The notes: generated by a model from the sequence alone, not told the origin. DNA of 13,374 nucleotides from Physocladia obscura (GCA_027596945.1 JADGJH010000634.1:2464-15837), one strand, 5' to 3'. Counted from the first letter of the stretch, positions 1 to 8,457 are shown. Program-made: numbers and translations.

Positions 1-807
1 TTTTTTTTTTTTAACCCACTCACCACACCATGATACTCAGCATAAGGGTATACTTTCTGTACAGAATCAAGCCAATATCCTTTCGCGCATCCGACATCAA
101 GTACTTTCGCATTTGGAGTCGTCTCGAGCATTTTGCGCGCAGACGAACACACAATATCACTGAATAAAATTTAATTAAGGAAAATATGATGATATGTCAT
201 CTGACGTGCGGCGACGTCGAAAAAACCCTAAATGTTTGCCTTACTTTTTGAAAACATGACGCAACGTGTAATGCTGCAACTCAATGCGACTCTGCTCGAT
301 TTCGTCGCTTGGCAACGTATAATCGCTTGAATCGACGGTATGGTATTCGCGGAGATCCAAGCTGCGGCGATTCGTCGAGTTGTTGGGATGCCAAGTCTTG
401 GCGGCGGTTGCATTGAGAATCCCCGCCTGCGGAGAATAACCAATGTCAAGATCCCAATATGAATCTGAATCTGAGTTTGAATCGTTGACGGTATCGGTTG
501 ATGGGCGCGGATTTGCTGGTACTGATACCGTTTCCGGCACTGAGTTGGCGCTGCTATCTTCCCGTTCATCTCGTTTAAGAACGCTGTTAGCGGGCGAGTG
601 CGCCGACGATGTTCCTGTTACTTTTGTTGTTGCTGTTGTTGTGCCAGGAAGCGGAACTTTTGGTTGTGGCTGTTGGAGCGTGAATGACGGAACTCTGCGT
701 GTTGGTGTTGTTCCTTCTGCGCTACTGTTGCTGTGCGTAATTGATCGTTCTCGCGTTACTCTCAGTCTGGAACTAGCCACTGCCTCCGTCGATAAATTCC
801 CTCCCAT
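1..807 (-). CDS. MT1: SAM-dependent methyltransferase, 3' part beyond window
   Basis: N-terminal part of a class I SAM methyltransferase. Exon 1 is 245-807 and exon 2 is 24-159, with an 85 nt GT-AG intron (160-244, phase 2). A second intron opens at 23 (GTGAGT) and leaves the window. The ATG at 807 is chosen because the open frame upstream has no ATG and because both paralogues start with MGG or MGV. Residues 1-5 (MGGNLS context) fit N-myristoylation; RERSIT follows near residue 19. A Ser/Thr/Pro-rich disordered stretch reaches an acidic SYWDLD block, then REYHTVDSSDYTLPSDE and LRHVFKN. Motif I, VLDVGCAKGYW, is at residues 207-217; the next exons, absent here, should hold motif II and the C-terminal domain. 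The N-terminus is about 43 residues longer than in MT2. Family call is strong; substrate is unknown. It may methylate a protein or a small molecule. Confidence 0.86.
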
Positions 808-1371
808 TTGCCTAATTTGCTTACTACTACAATCTCCACCCAATTTGAACTTTCTTAAAAAAATTTGACTTGATAAAAAAATTGTAATCAAGTGTAACCT
901 TGGAAATACATGAACTTCAAATAAAATGTTAAAAATATTATTTCATTTCAATTAGCGTTGCTTTTTTCCGAGATACTATCGCTTTTTTGCTTTATGATCT
1001 TGAAGTTAAACGAAAAGTCCGTGATTTTTTGTTGTAAAAAATAAACATAGTAAGAAAAAGAAAAGAAAAAAATATATCGATACGATTCTGCGACATAGTT
1101 TTCAAATAAGATAAAAGGAACTTTACTGCAAACAGACCATACCTGAAAAAGCGAAAAATGCTCTCATATTTTGACTACTTGCATCTCCCCAAGCAGCTTT
1201 CGTCTAACCTGCCAATACAAAAGCACAGTAAATCAATTTCATCAATTTTTTTACGACAAGCGTATAATCACAGAAATCATCAGTCAACAGGGTGATATTC
1301 GCTAAATCGAAATAGATGGTTTCAAATTTAATTTAAAGAATGTCGACTTCAAGAATATATATTATACCATT
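808..1371. other. AT-rich upstream region of MT1
   Basis: No coding segment, RNA gene or clear core promoter is visible. The region is AT-rich with poly-A and poly-T runs and should contain the 5' UTR and promoter of MT1, which is read leftwards from 807. Confidence 0.5.
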
Positions 1372-1534
1372 GAATCATTTCAACAAAACTTGGCGATTCC
1401 AACTTCAGTTGGGTTTGTAATTGGCTTGACTATTTGATATTGGCGCCTGGGATTGGATTCAGGCGACAAAGGATGAGAACGAAAAAAATTTTACTTACTC
1501 TGAGCCATTTTTTAATGGTTTTCAGCGAGAATAA
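1372..1534 (+). pseudogene. Possible coding remnant, unrecognised
   Basis: Two adjoining open stretches in different frames look protein-like against the AT-rich background. The first (1372-1437) reads ESFQQNLAIPTSVGFVIG and ends at a TGA. The second (1433-1534) reads FDIGAWDWIQATKDENEK onward to a TAA. Local GC is higher than in the flanks. A single frameshift near 1435 would join them. No ATG, splice sites or known domain can be assigned. It may belong to the same decayed gene as the plus-strand remnants at 2180-3110, or it may be chance. Confidence 0.22.
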
Positions 1535-1650
1535 TTTTTTGAACGTGTCCTTAAACTCAACCTAAATTTTAAAAAAAAAAATTGTGTATTTTTCATCTGA
1601 TTTCATTTTTGGAGACACTTTTGTATTCAGCGAAAAACTCAAAAAGTTCC
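1535..1650. other. Spacer, nothing recognised
   Basis: AT-rich DNA with a poly-A run near 1570 and no coding signal. Confidence 0.4.
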
Positions 1651-1787
1651 TTAAACAAAATATTTAATAACAGTTACTCTCCCGCTTACTGGATAGTCCA
1701 ATATCTTGGTATATTCTTCGCGGCTCATTGACAGCGATACCTGCAACTGGTCGCCTGATGCATCCAACTCTTCATTTAGTATTGCCA
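1651..1787 (-). pseudogene. 3' fragment of a fourth methyltransferase gene
   Basis: The minus-strand translation ending at TAA (1651-1653) contains QLQVSLSMSREEYTKIL, which aligns with the last-exon segments LHTSFSMSRDEYQAMV of MT2 and LHLVLSISRKEYQELV of MT3. It also shares the spacing to a terminal V-x-Y-F-V-like end (VIKYFV against VVYFQV). The preceding residues EELDASGD replace the usual amphipathic segment, and nothing upstream resembles the RVPLNWNGPIG block, the core or the start. The fragment joins directly onto the inverted-repeat element that begins near 1776. This is a relic of a duplicated MT copy whose 5' part was lost or replaced. Confidence 0.62.
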
Positions 1788-2037
1788 TAGAGAAATGAAT
1801 TTGATGAGATTAGTAGTAAGCATGCAGTGCCCGATGATACGGAATTTTTCAGTGGTGCTGTTACTCAAAAAACTTGAACTTTTGTAAAAAAAACAGTGCT
1901 CCAATTTATTTGTTCTCTCACAGTTGTGCTTACTAATAGAATCTAAAAATGGGCTGCGATTGATATCTAAGATGGCTTGCTTGAGGAGTCCAACAATATG
2001 AGCCTCCCAATCCTTTACGTCCATCGTTCGTCAAAGA
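1776..2037 (-). pseudogene. Left copy of unrecognised repeat-borne protein fragment
   Basis: An open minus-strand frame reads KDWEAHIVGLLKQAILDINR, then SKHNCERTNKLEHC and KSSSFLSNSTTEKFR, and runs out in the methyltransferase relic at a TAA. The same protein pieces occur on the plus strand at 2990-3200 (EAHIGGL, then LKQAILDTNRSSLLDSNCKHNCEK after a frameshift, then KNKLEHC and NKSSCFLSDSTPDK). Conservation of amino acids between the copies argues for a former protein-coding source. No known domain is recognised. The upstream frame breaks at the edge with direct repeat A. Confidence 0.4.
1831..2023 (-). repeat. Inverted repeat, left arm
   Basis: Reverse complement matches 3003-3200 with roughly 85% identity by eye. 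Landmarks include ggacgtaaaggatt, cctcaagcaagccatctta and aaataaattggagcactgtt in that order. The right arm carries 7 extra bases after 'ggact'. The arms lie about 980 bp apart and flank the direct repeats and coding remnants. No target-site duplication or terminal-repeat signature could be confirmed. Confidence 0.75.
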
Positions 2038-2134
2038 CATTATGCGCAGTCTGGTACTAGCCGAATACTCATGGAATAATATCGGGTCGCACCAACCGCA
2101 GGTCGATTAAAACATTTAACGCGGCGCCACGTGA
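2030..2134 (+). repeat. Direct repeat unit A
   Basis: About 105 bp, starting gtcaaagacattatgcgcag and ending gcggcgccacgtga, about 90% identical to unit B at 2180-2281. Differences are about ten substitutions and a 3 bp gap. Both units read VKD-x-[LM]RSL-x-LAE-x-x-WNNIGSHQPQVD followed by TAA in the same frame, so the source was probably coding. Confidence 0.8.
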
Positions 2135-2179
2135 GGTATATTATAAGAGTGAAAATGATTCACAATGTCTGAGCAAACC

Positions 2180-2281
2180 GTCAAAGACAGTTTGCGCAGT
2201 CTGGCACTAGCCGAACACCGATGGAATAACATCGGGTCGCACCAGCCACAGGTCGATTAAAACATTGAACGCGGCACGTGA
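2180..2281 (+). repeat. Direct repeat unit B
   Basis: Second copy of unit A with a period of about 150 bp. The peptide is VKDSLRSLALAEHRWNNIGS, ending at the same TAA. Immediately after, another frame reads IKTLNAAREALVMGW into the remnant at 2293-2517. Two copies suggest a local tandem duplication inside the decaying gene. Confidence 0.8.
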
Positions 2282-2763
2282 AGCATTGGTGATGGGATGG
2301 AGATATTTACCTTTATTTTTGTGTCGTTTTCAGCAAAAAAAAAATTACAAAATTTAACGACGTACTCTCTGACAAGAGTGACAAAGACAGAGCCGATGAA
2401 GTTCCATTCCATATTATAAGAGACTATGCCCTGAAATACATGAAGAAGGGCAGTTTTATCTCCGAGAAATTCGCTGAATACAGGAATTGGTCTTTTTGCA
2501 ACGAGAATATGCCATGACATGTCTCCAAACGATAATGATTGAAGCGAAAGAAGTATCGATAGCCAACACAAAACATGAAAAAAATTTGTGCTTACTTTAA
2601 CTGGTAGTTGTGATTATAATTGCCAACACAAGAAATCGAAAGAACTGCAGTCGAAGCAGAGCAGCAACTTACAGATTCTATTTCAGAAGTACGTAAAACG
2701 ATAGCGGCTGAGAGAGCTGCGAAGAAAGGACGCGTGACTCGACAATTGGACTCTTTTTTGTGA
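2180..2763 (+). pseudogene. Frameshifted remnant of unrecognised protein gene
   Basis: Three plus-strand open segments in sequence look coding. Segment 2180-2290 spans unit B and ends in IKTLNAAREALVMG. Segment 2293-2517 contains KFNDVLSDKSDKDRADEV, then HIIRDYALKYMKKGSF and SEKFAEYRNWSFCNENMP before TGA; a plausible 3' splice site (ttttcag, ending 2333) precedes it. Segment 2620-2763 reads QEIERTAVEAEQQL, then SISEVRKTIAAERAAKKGR, a charged, likely coiled-coil stretch, to a TGA. Local GC is raised compared with the flanks. I recognise no domain. Either the gene is broken by several stops and frameshifts, or it has introns that I cannot place; the homology between partly disrupted repeat copies favours decay. 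Confidence 0.4.
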
Positions 2764-2880
2764 ATTATCTCTAAAACATCAGCTTCAAACAAACAACCCT
2801 ATGTATTGAAAGGATGCTGTTTTCTATGATTGTGAAGACAGCTTATTCTGCCGCATCGTTGACCACGTACAACAAACTCA

Positions 2881-3110
2881 GCTATTTTTGAATCAGTTCC
2901 ATTGGATATTATGGAATTTAATGGTACTCGGTTGGAAGAGCAGTGGGCACGTCCGGTTAATAATGAAATCACCGACTTTTTGGAGACAGTATTTGAACCA
3001 CTTGGACGTAAAGGATTAGAGGCTCATATTGGTGGACTGGAGAATCCTCAAGCAAGCCATCTTAGATACCAATCGCAGTTCACTTTTAGATTCTAATTGT
3101 AAGCACAATT
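2881..3110 (+). pseudogene. Right copy of unrecognised repeat-borne protein fragment
   Basis: The open frame reads ESVPLDIMEFNGTRLEEQW, then NNEITDFLETVFEPLGRKG and EAHIGGL. After GGL it is shifted by 7 extra bases relative to the left copy; the other frame continues LKQAILDTNRSSLLDSNCKH and stops at TAA near 3110. A further piece (KNKLEHCFVNKSSCFLSD) follows in another frame to about 3200. It contains no ATG near the start of similarity. It probably continues the same decayed gene as 2180-2763, running towards MT2 in convergent orientation. Confidence 0.4.
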
Positions 3111-3200
3111 GTGAGAAAAAATAAATTGGAGCACTGTTTCGTTAACAAAAGTTCATGTTTTTTGAGTGATAGCACCCCTGATAAATATCGGTATCATCTG
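3003..3200 (+). repeat. Inverted repeat, right arm
   Basis: Plus-strand partner of 1831-2023. It ends about 70 bp from the stop codon of MT2, so the repeat lies in or beside the MT2 3' UTR. Confidence 0.75.
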
Positions 3201-3270
3201 GTATTTTTTATGAAATATAACTTGAATCCTAAAATTGAATCCGTTTTAGTTTATACAGCCAGTAAAACAT

Positions 3271-4764
3271 TCACACATTTCTGCCAGCAGCAACTTGAAA
3301 GTAAACAACATGATAGTTGATGACCGTCTGATACTCAGTCCACTCACTCGGAAATTCAGCCACCATCGCCTGGTATTCGTCCCGACTCATTGAAAACGAT
3401 GTATGCAACCAATCACTCAATGCATTCAGTCCTTCTTGAACCATCCCAGAGGCCATGGTACCGATAGGTCCATTCCAGTTCAAAGGCACGCGCGCTGCGC
3501 GGATTCCTTTTTTTCCAACTTTTTTACCCTGCACTTTGACATAAAATGAAAGATTTGTGCCTGCCAACGCGTCAAAATTGGCTTTGACGGAAAGTGCTTC
3601 ATGAACTGATGTGAGGAGGAAAAAAAAAAAAAAAGAAAAAGAAAAAGTCAAATTAAAAGAGAAAATTATGGCTTTTTCCTTACAAAGTTTGTTGTATTCG
3701 GAAGACTTTGGCCCCATGTTTGCAAGAATCATATCAGCCTGAGCGTTTCATTATTGAAAACTCAGCAAAAAAATAAGAATAACAACGAGCACACCTCAAC
3801 AAGTTCAATAAAGCCACCGGGTTTTGTAACTCGAATGAGTTCCGCTATGACAGGCACAAAACAATGTTTTGGTATGCCAGCGGAAAGTAAACGCTGGTGC
3901 ACGTAGTCGAAGGTATTATCATCATCTATTTTATTTGATAAAAAGGTAAATTTAGCAAAAAAATTGAAACTTTAGCCACCCACACGGAAGGTGTTCCAGA
4001 ACATTGCCAAATACTATTTTCGCCTGTCTTGGAGCCTGTGGTCGTTCTAGTATTGTTTCGGCGATATCCTTAGTTTTTTGTTTGTTTTTGTTTGTCAAAA
4101 TGGTAAAACCTAGTGAAAATTTTCGTTTGGACTCAAATACTCACAACACCGTGATACTCTGCCTCTGGATAAACTTTCTGAACAGAATCTAGCCAGAATC
4201 CTTTCGCGCAACCAACGTCCAGTACTTTTGCATTTGATGTTGTTTCAAGGAGTGCTCGGGCAGGAGGACAAACGATATCGCTGACACAAAAAATTAAAAA
4301 TTAAAAAAAATTAAACCGCGCAGACTGATTTACTTTTTGAAAACATGTCTAAGCATATAATGCTCTAATTCGACACGGCTTTGTTCAGTTTCGTCGCTTG
4401 GTAACACATAATCACTCGAATCGATTGCATGGTATTCGCGCAAATCAACACTGCGTCTGCCAGAAGTAGAGTTGTTTGGATGCCATGTTTTGGCGGCAGT
4501 GACATCGAAAACAGCAGCTTGCGGCGCAAAACCTACATCGAGGTCCCAGTAGGAATCGTCTGAGTCTGAATCGACACTTAAACACGCCGCAGTATTGTTG
4601 GTTGCTGGTGGAGCGTTTGGTACTTGCACATGTACGGGAATTGGCAACGGAAGCGGGACTGCCGGGATGGAGTTGCTGCCATTTGAGTTTTGCGTGATTG
4701 ATTTCTCTCGGGACAACCCCAATGCTAGCGAACGCGGACTGGGTACTGACATGCTTCCTCCCAT
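3271..4764 (-). CDS. MT2: SAM-dependent methyltransferase, six exons, 390 aa
   Basis: Class I methyltransferase with SAM-binding motif I VLDVGCAKGFW (residues 163-173), the acidic residue after beta 2 in EYHGV-D (190), KIVFGNVLEHLPYDDNTFDYVHQ in the motif II region, and AELIRVTKPGGFIELVE before the fifth strand. Exons are 4334-4764, 4145-4280, 3984-4068, 3795-3925, 3684-3738 and 3271-3605; the joined length is 1173 nt with GT-AG at all five introns (53, 76, 58, 56 and 78 nt). A conserved C-terminal domain follows: FYVKVQGK, RVPLNWNGPIG, SMSRDEY and a final YFQV. The N-terminus, MGGSMS, fits myristoylation; REKSIT comes next, then an SDSDDSYWDLD block. Start is the first ATG and matches MT1 and MT3. 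MT3's stop is 51 bp upstream, so the promoter is very short or overlaps MT3. Substrate unknown. Confidence 0.92.
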
Positions 4765-4815
4765 TTTTGGTATTATTTTTAAGGCAAAAAAATAAAATAA
4801 AAAGACGAAATAAAT

Positions 4816-6282
4816 TCATTTAACTACTTGAAAGTACACAACTTGGTAGGTAACAAACGTTTTGTGTGGACCCCACTCCTGTACACACTGGTCAACTAAC
4901 TCTTGATATTCCTTACGGGAGATGGAAAGCACAAGATGCAACCAATCCATCATAGCCATCAAGGTTTCCACCATTCCGTCTGCGGCCATTTTGCCTATCG
5001 GACCATTCCAGTTTAGTGGAATGCGTACGGATCTGACTCCTCGGTGAGCTGCAGCTTTGCCCTGTACTTTTACATAAAACGGCAAATTTGTCGCGGCATA
5101 ACCATCAACGCCAGCTCTAATAGTCATGGCTTCATGGCCTGTTTATTTATGTGTTTTTGCTAAATTTAAATAAGTTTTACTCAATAAGCTTACAAAGCTT
5201 AGTGTATTTCTCCATTATAGGACCCATGTTTCCAAGAATGATATCCGTCTGAAAAAAATGTGGACGAGGCTGTTAGAAACTGCCATAATAAAGTTTTTTT
5301 TTTTTTCCATCTCACACACTTCTATAAGTTCAACATAACCGCCAGGCTTAGTCACTCGGATTAGCTCACTAATACATGCTGGAAAATAGTGCTTTGGGAT
5401 GCCCATCATCAAAAGTCGCTGGTGAACAAAGTCGAAAGAATTGTCAGAATCTAGAGGATATTAAAATTAATATGTAAACAAAAAATTTTTATCGGGAATC
5501 GAGAAAGATCATTACATGGCAGACGGTCAAGAATATTTCCAAATACAATCTCAGCGCGCTGCGGCGCATGCTCACCGTTAATTAATTTTTCGGCTATGTC
5601 CTGTGAGTATATATCAATGGGTAACACGGAAGATTTTGGTAATGTGAACGAACCACTCCGTGATATTCAGCTTTTGGGTAAACTTTTTGCACTGAATCCA
5701 GCCAAAAACCTTTTGCACAGCCAACATCAAGAACTTTTAGGCAATGTTTCGCTGAATCCATAAGATTACGCACAGATGGGCAAATTATATCGCTTTTTTT
5801 TGTTTGTTTTGGTTTAAACTATTCTTTGGAAAAAGGCAAGCTAACCTTTTGAAAACGTGCCGCAAAAGGTAATGAATCAATTCGATCCGGTCCTGCTCAA
5901 TTTCGTCACTGGGGAAAACATAATCACTACTATCGATTGTATGATACTCTCGCAAATCATGCGGTTTTGTCGAAGGGTTGTTTGGATGCCACGCTTTGGC
6001 AACGATGGCATCAAGAACGCCTACTTCCGGTTTAAAGTTAATGTCAAGGTCCCAGTAAGAATCTTCGGAATCTGAATCTGTGTTTGCGGGAACATTATCG
6101 GCTTGTATAGTGGTGGCGCGTGGTTCTCTTAGGTTTGATTTTGATGGTAACGTCCCGGTTTTGATTCCTTCTGAATCCGGAGTCAAACTCAGCTTTTTGT
6201 TTGTTATCGATACTGATCTTGAAGCTGTTGTATTAGAATGTGGCAGGGATCGGGATTGTGGCCGGGACGGTGATACTCCCAT
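4816..6282 (-). CDS. MT3: SAM-dependent methyltransferase, six exons, 389 aa
   Basis: Paralogue of MT2 with identical exon structure: 5846-6282, 5654-5792, 5516-5600, 5320-5450, 5194-5248 and 4816-5138 (1170 nt). Introns are 53, 53, 65, 71 and 55 nt, all GT-AG with the same phases as MT2. Motif I VLDVGCAKGFW is at residues 166-176; then come EIVFGNILDRLPYSDNSFDF and SELIRVTKPGGYVELIE, then the C-terminal FYVKVQGKAAAHRGVRS, RVRIPLNWNGPIG-like block and SISRKEY, ending QVVYFQVVK. The start MGVSPS fits the myristoylation consensus; RSVSIT and SDSEDSYWDLD follow. An isolated reading of exon 1 would run past the donor site into the intron; homology to MT1 and MT2 fixes the donor after codon LRHVFK. 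About 1.4 kb separates it from HD-A, which is divergent. Confidence 0.92.
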
Positions 6283-7578
6283 TTCAATATCAGGTAAAAA
6301 TCGGCAAAATCAAATAATTTTTTTTTAAAAAACCCTATACCTCGAATTTCAACTGCCGAGACAATTCAATACAACCTGTCAGCAGCTACCATCAAGCTAA
6401 ATCCATAGGCTACACCAGAAACAGCATAATTAGAAACAGTAGATCAAAATTTTTTGTAGACAAGTGTTCAAATCTGAAAATCTCGACAGAAATTTCCACA
6501 CTATTATATTTTTTCAATGTCAATATCTTATAAATCTTCGCAACAACAGCACTCACCAGACGGAAATCTAAACAAGAGCCAACTGCGAACTGAGCCAAAA
6601 ATATCAACAGAGCTTTGCCAGCAAATCTCGTAAAAAGTAAGATTCCACAACTTCAACTGGAAGCAAAGTCTGGTTGTGTTGTCCGTCTTGCCGTGTCATG
6701 TTCAGCTGAACACGGAATTTAATTTAGCCATCAGCTATTTGCGGAACCCGCAGTCATACATACTCTTAGCGCCGCAACACGCTAGTAAATGGCTCCGATG
6801 ATGAAACTCGGACCAGTAGCGCAAATTAACTAAGAATGGAAGAAAAAGAAACAGCCACGGTGGTGGGGTTTTCTAACCTCTTTTACACCGAGCAAATCTC
6901 TGCAGTAATTTTAAAACAAAAAACAAGCAATAAGACGTGGAAAGTGACATGATTGAATACATCCGCCTACTTGAATCGCCGCTGAATATTTGAAATTTAT
7001 TTCCTATAAGATTCAAAATTCGAAAGCAATTGCAAAACCCGTGGAAAAAAAACTGCCAGCTAGTGTAAAACAGACTCAACAATAAAAACCAACTGGGGAA
7101 AAAAATTCAAGGTACCACTTAAACTTTTCTGGCTAGTTTATTGACTCAAGGATTGGAAGTTTTAAAATGGCCAAGTACACAATTATAACTTGAAATACAA
7201 CACCTTGAAAACCCACTGCGAGAAATTGAATTTTCGTTGGTATATTGATTGCAAAGACTATCATGCAAGACAGTTGAAAAACTTTTATGCATAACGTCAA
7301 TACAAATATATCTTATAGAACAGAAAATAAAGGAATTTGAAGCCCTGTAAAATCAAGGACCTGTTAATTAAATGTAGAAAATGATTGAAAATGACTAATC
7401 GGCGCACGATACTATTTAAAATTTTGACAGAAAACGTACAAGAAAATGTTTTTGACACTCTGGCAGCCGTAAGAAATTTACTTACAATACAAAAACAGCA
7501 GGGTTTCGCCTACTAAATCTGACTTGGAAAGATATTAAAGAATGAATGATAAAAATGTGCATACTGTCCCGGTATAAG
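6283..7578. other. Divergent intergenic region between MT3 and HD-A
   Basis: About 1.4 kb, AT-rich, with no open frame that looks coding on either strand and no RNA gene recognised. It must hold the promoters of MT3 (leftwards) and HD-A (rightwards). A 14 bp perfect palindrome lies at 6699-6712. Confidence 0.55.
6699..6712. promoter_or_regulatory. Perfect 14 bp palindrome, possible dimer binding site
   Basis: TGTTCAGCTGAACA is its own reverse complement, with an E-box-like CAGCTG centre. It lies 417 bp upstream of MT3 and about 1 kb upstream of HD-A. Only the symmetry is observed; a regulatory role is inferred and weak. Confidence 0.2.
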
Positions 7579-7586
7579 TATAAATA
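7579..7586 (+). promoter_or_regulatory. Possible TATA box of HD-A
   Basis: TATAAATA lies 133 bp upstream of the HD-A ATG, in AT-rich DNA where such matches arise easily. Confidence 0.3.
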
Positions 7587-7718
7587 ATAAGAATTTTTAA
7601 ATAATAATTTGTGTTTGGGCTTGTTCAAAACAAAGAATCGCGGTGAGTCATGTTATTTTTTCGGGTTGAGGGATTATTGCAGAGCCAATGATAAAAAATC
7701 TCTCTCTCTTGGCAACAC

Positions 7719-8438
7719 ATGACCCACCAAATTGATGGATTGACCACATCAACGAGGCCAAACTCGCCACCCACCAGCACAAGAGACACTGACTCAATGT
7801 TTTCTAGACAAAGCACGCCTGGCCAGGACTCGGACAGCGCAACCTTCGACGCTCGATCACAAGTAGTATCACAATCACCGCTTCTACCAGAAGAACAACA
7901 ACACCGCAAGTCAAAAATACCAGAAGCATATATGGTGAAAGTTCCAAAAGCCCCAACCCCAATTCCATCCAGCTTCTGTTTGTCAGACACCGCAGCAGCG
8001 GCAACGCGACTTCTTTTGGGTGTTAATGTTATTGTCAAACTACCAAAGACAGCCAACAACAACAGCAACAACATAAACATAAACAGTATAAACAACCGCC
8101 AGCATCCTTACGCCATATCCTTTAATTCACAGCCAAACTCTGCATTTTTCACACGTACTCAGCTTAACGTTTTGGAAGAGTTTTTCGATGACGTATCTCA
8201 AGCGCCTAACGCCACGCAATACTACGAGATATCGACCGAACTTGGCCTCTTAAAGCGCGATGTGATGGCATGGTTCCGGAAGAGACGTATGGAGAAACCA
8301 AACGGCGTTGAAGCAGTGATGGCCGACCAAAAGCAACGAGAAGCCCGTCGTCGGAAACGCCAAGAAGAGAAGAGAACGAGGCCTGTCGTTGAACACACAC
8401 ATCGCCCGTTTATTATGAGTGTCGCTGCTTTACTTTGA
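7719..8438 (+). CDS. HD-A: variant homeodomain protein, 239 aa
   Basis: Predicted nuclear DNA-binding regulator without introns. The homeodomain spans about residues 141-193: helix 1 TRTQLNVLEEFF, a loop with QAPNATQYYEIS, helix 3 DVMAWFRKRRMEKP. Trp185, Phe186 and Arg190 match canonical W48, F49 and R53, but the position of the nearly invariant Asn51 is Lys188. The helix 1 Leu to helix 3 Trp distance is 33 residues, one more than usual, and no basic N-terminal arm precedes the domain. A highly basic helix (about 205-220) and the C-terminal signature HRPFIMSVAALL follow. The N-terminal half is Ser/Thr/Pro-rich with a MFSRQSTPGQDSDS stretch, an Asn run (113-126) and two VKVPK/VKLPK motifs. The ATG at 7719 is the first of the frame's clear coding part; a later start at Met27 is possible. 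Confidence 0.83.
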   Translation: MTHQIDGLTTSTRPNSPPTSTRDTDSMFSRQSTPGQDSDSATFDARSQVVSQSPLLPEEQQHRKSKIPEAYMVKVPKAPTPIPSSFCLSDTAAAATRLLLGVNVIVKLPKTANNNSNNININSINNRQHPYAISFNSQPNSAFFTRTQLNVLEEFFDDVSQAPNATQYYEISTELGLLKRDVMAWFRKRRMEKPNGVEAVMADQKQREARRRKRQEEKRTRPVVEHTHRPFIMSVAALL

Positions 8439-8457
8439 AGCAGATTTGTTCATCAAT

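Noticed and set aside
443..868. Plus-strand open frame of 141 codons
   Set aside because: Antisense to MT1 exon 1; its residues are mirror artefacts of the Ser/Thr-rich coding strand.
808..891. N-terminal extension of MT1 to 891
   Set aside because: The frame begins at TTG, has no ATG before 807, and the MGG start matches the paralogues.
7695..7712. Pyrimidine tract (tctctctctct) just before HD-A as a splice acceptor for an upstream exon
   Set aside because: No AG follows it before the ATG in a suitable place and no upstream coding exon is visible.
7625..8095. Minus-strand open frame of 156 codons
   Set aside because: Antisense shadow of HD-A; Leu/Phe runs arise from the Asn-rich coding strand.
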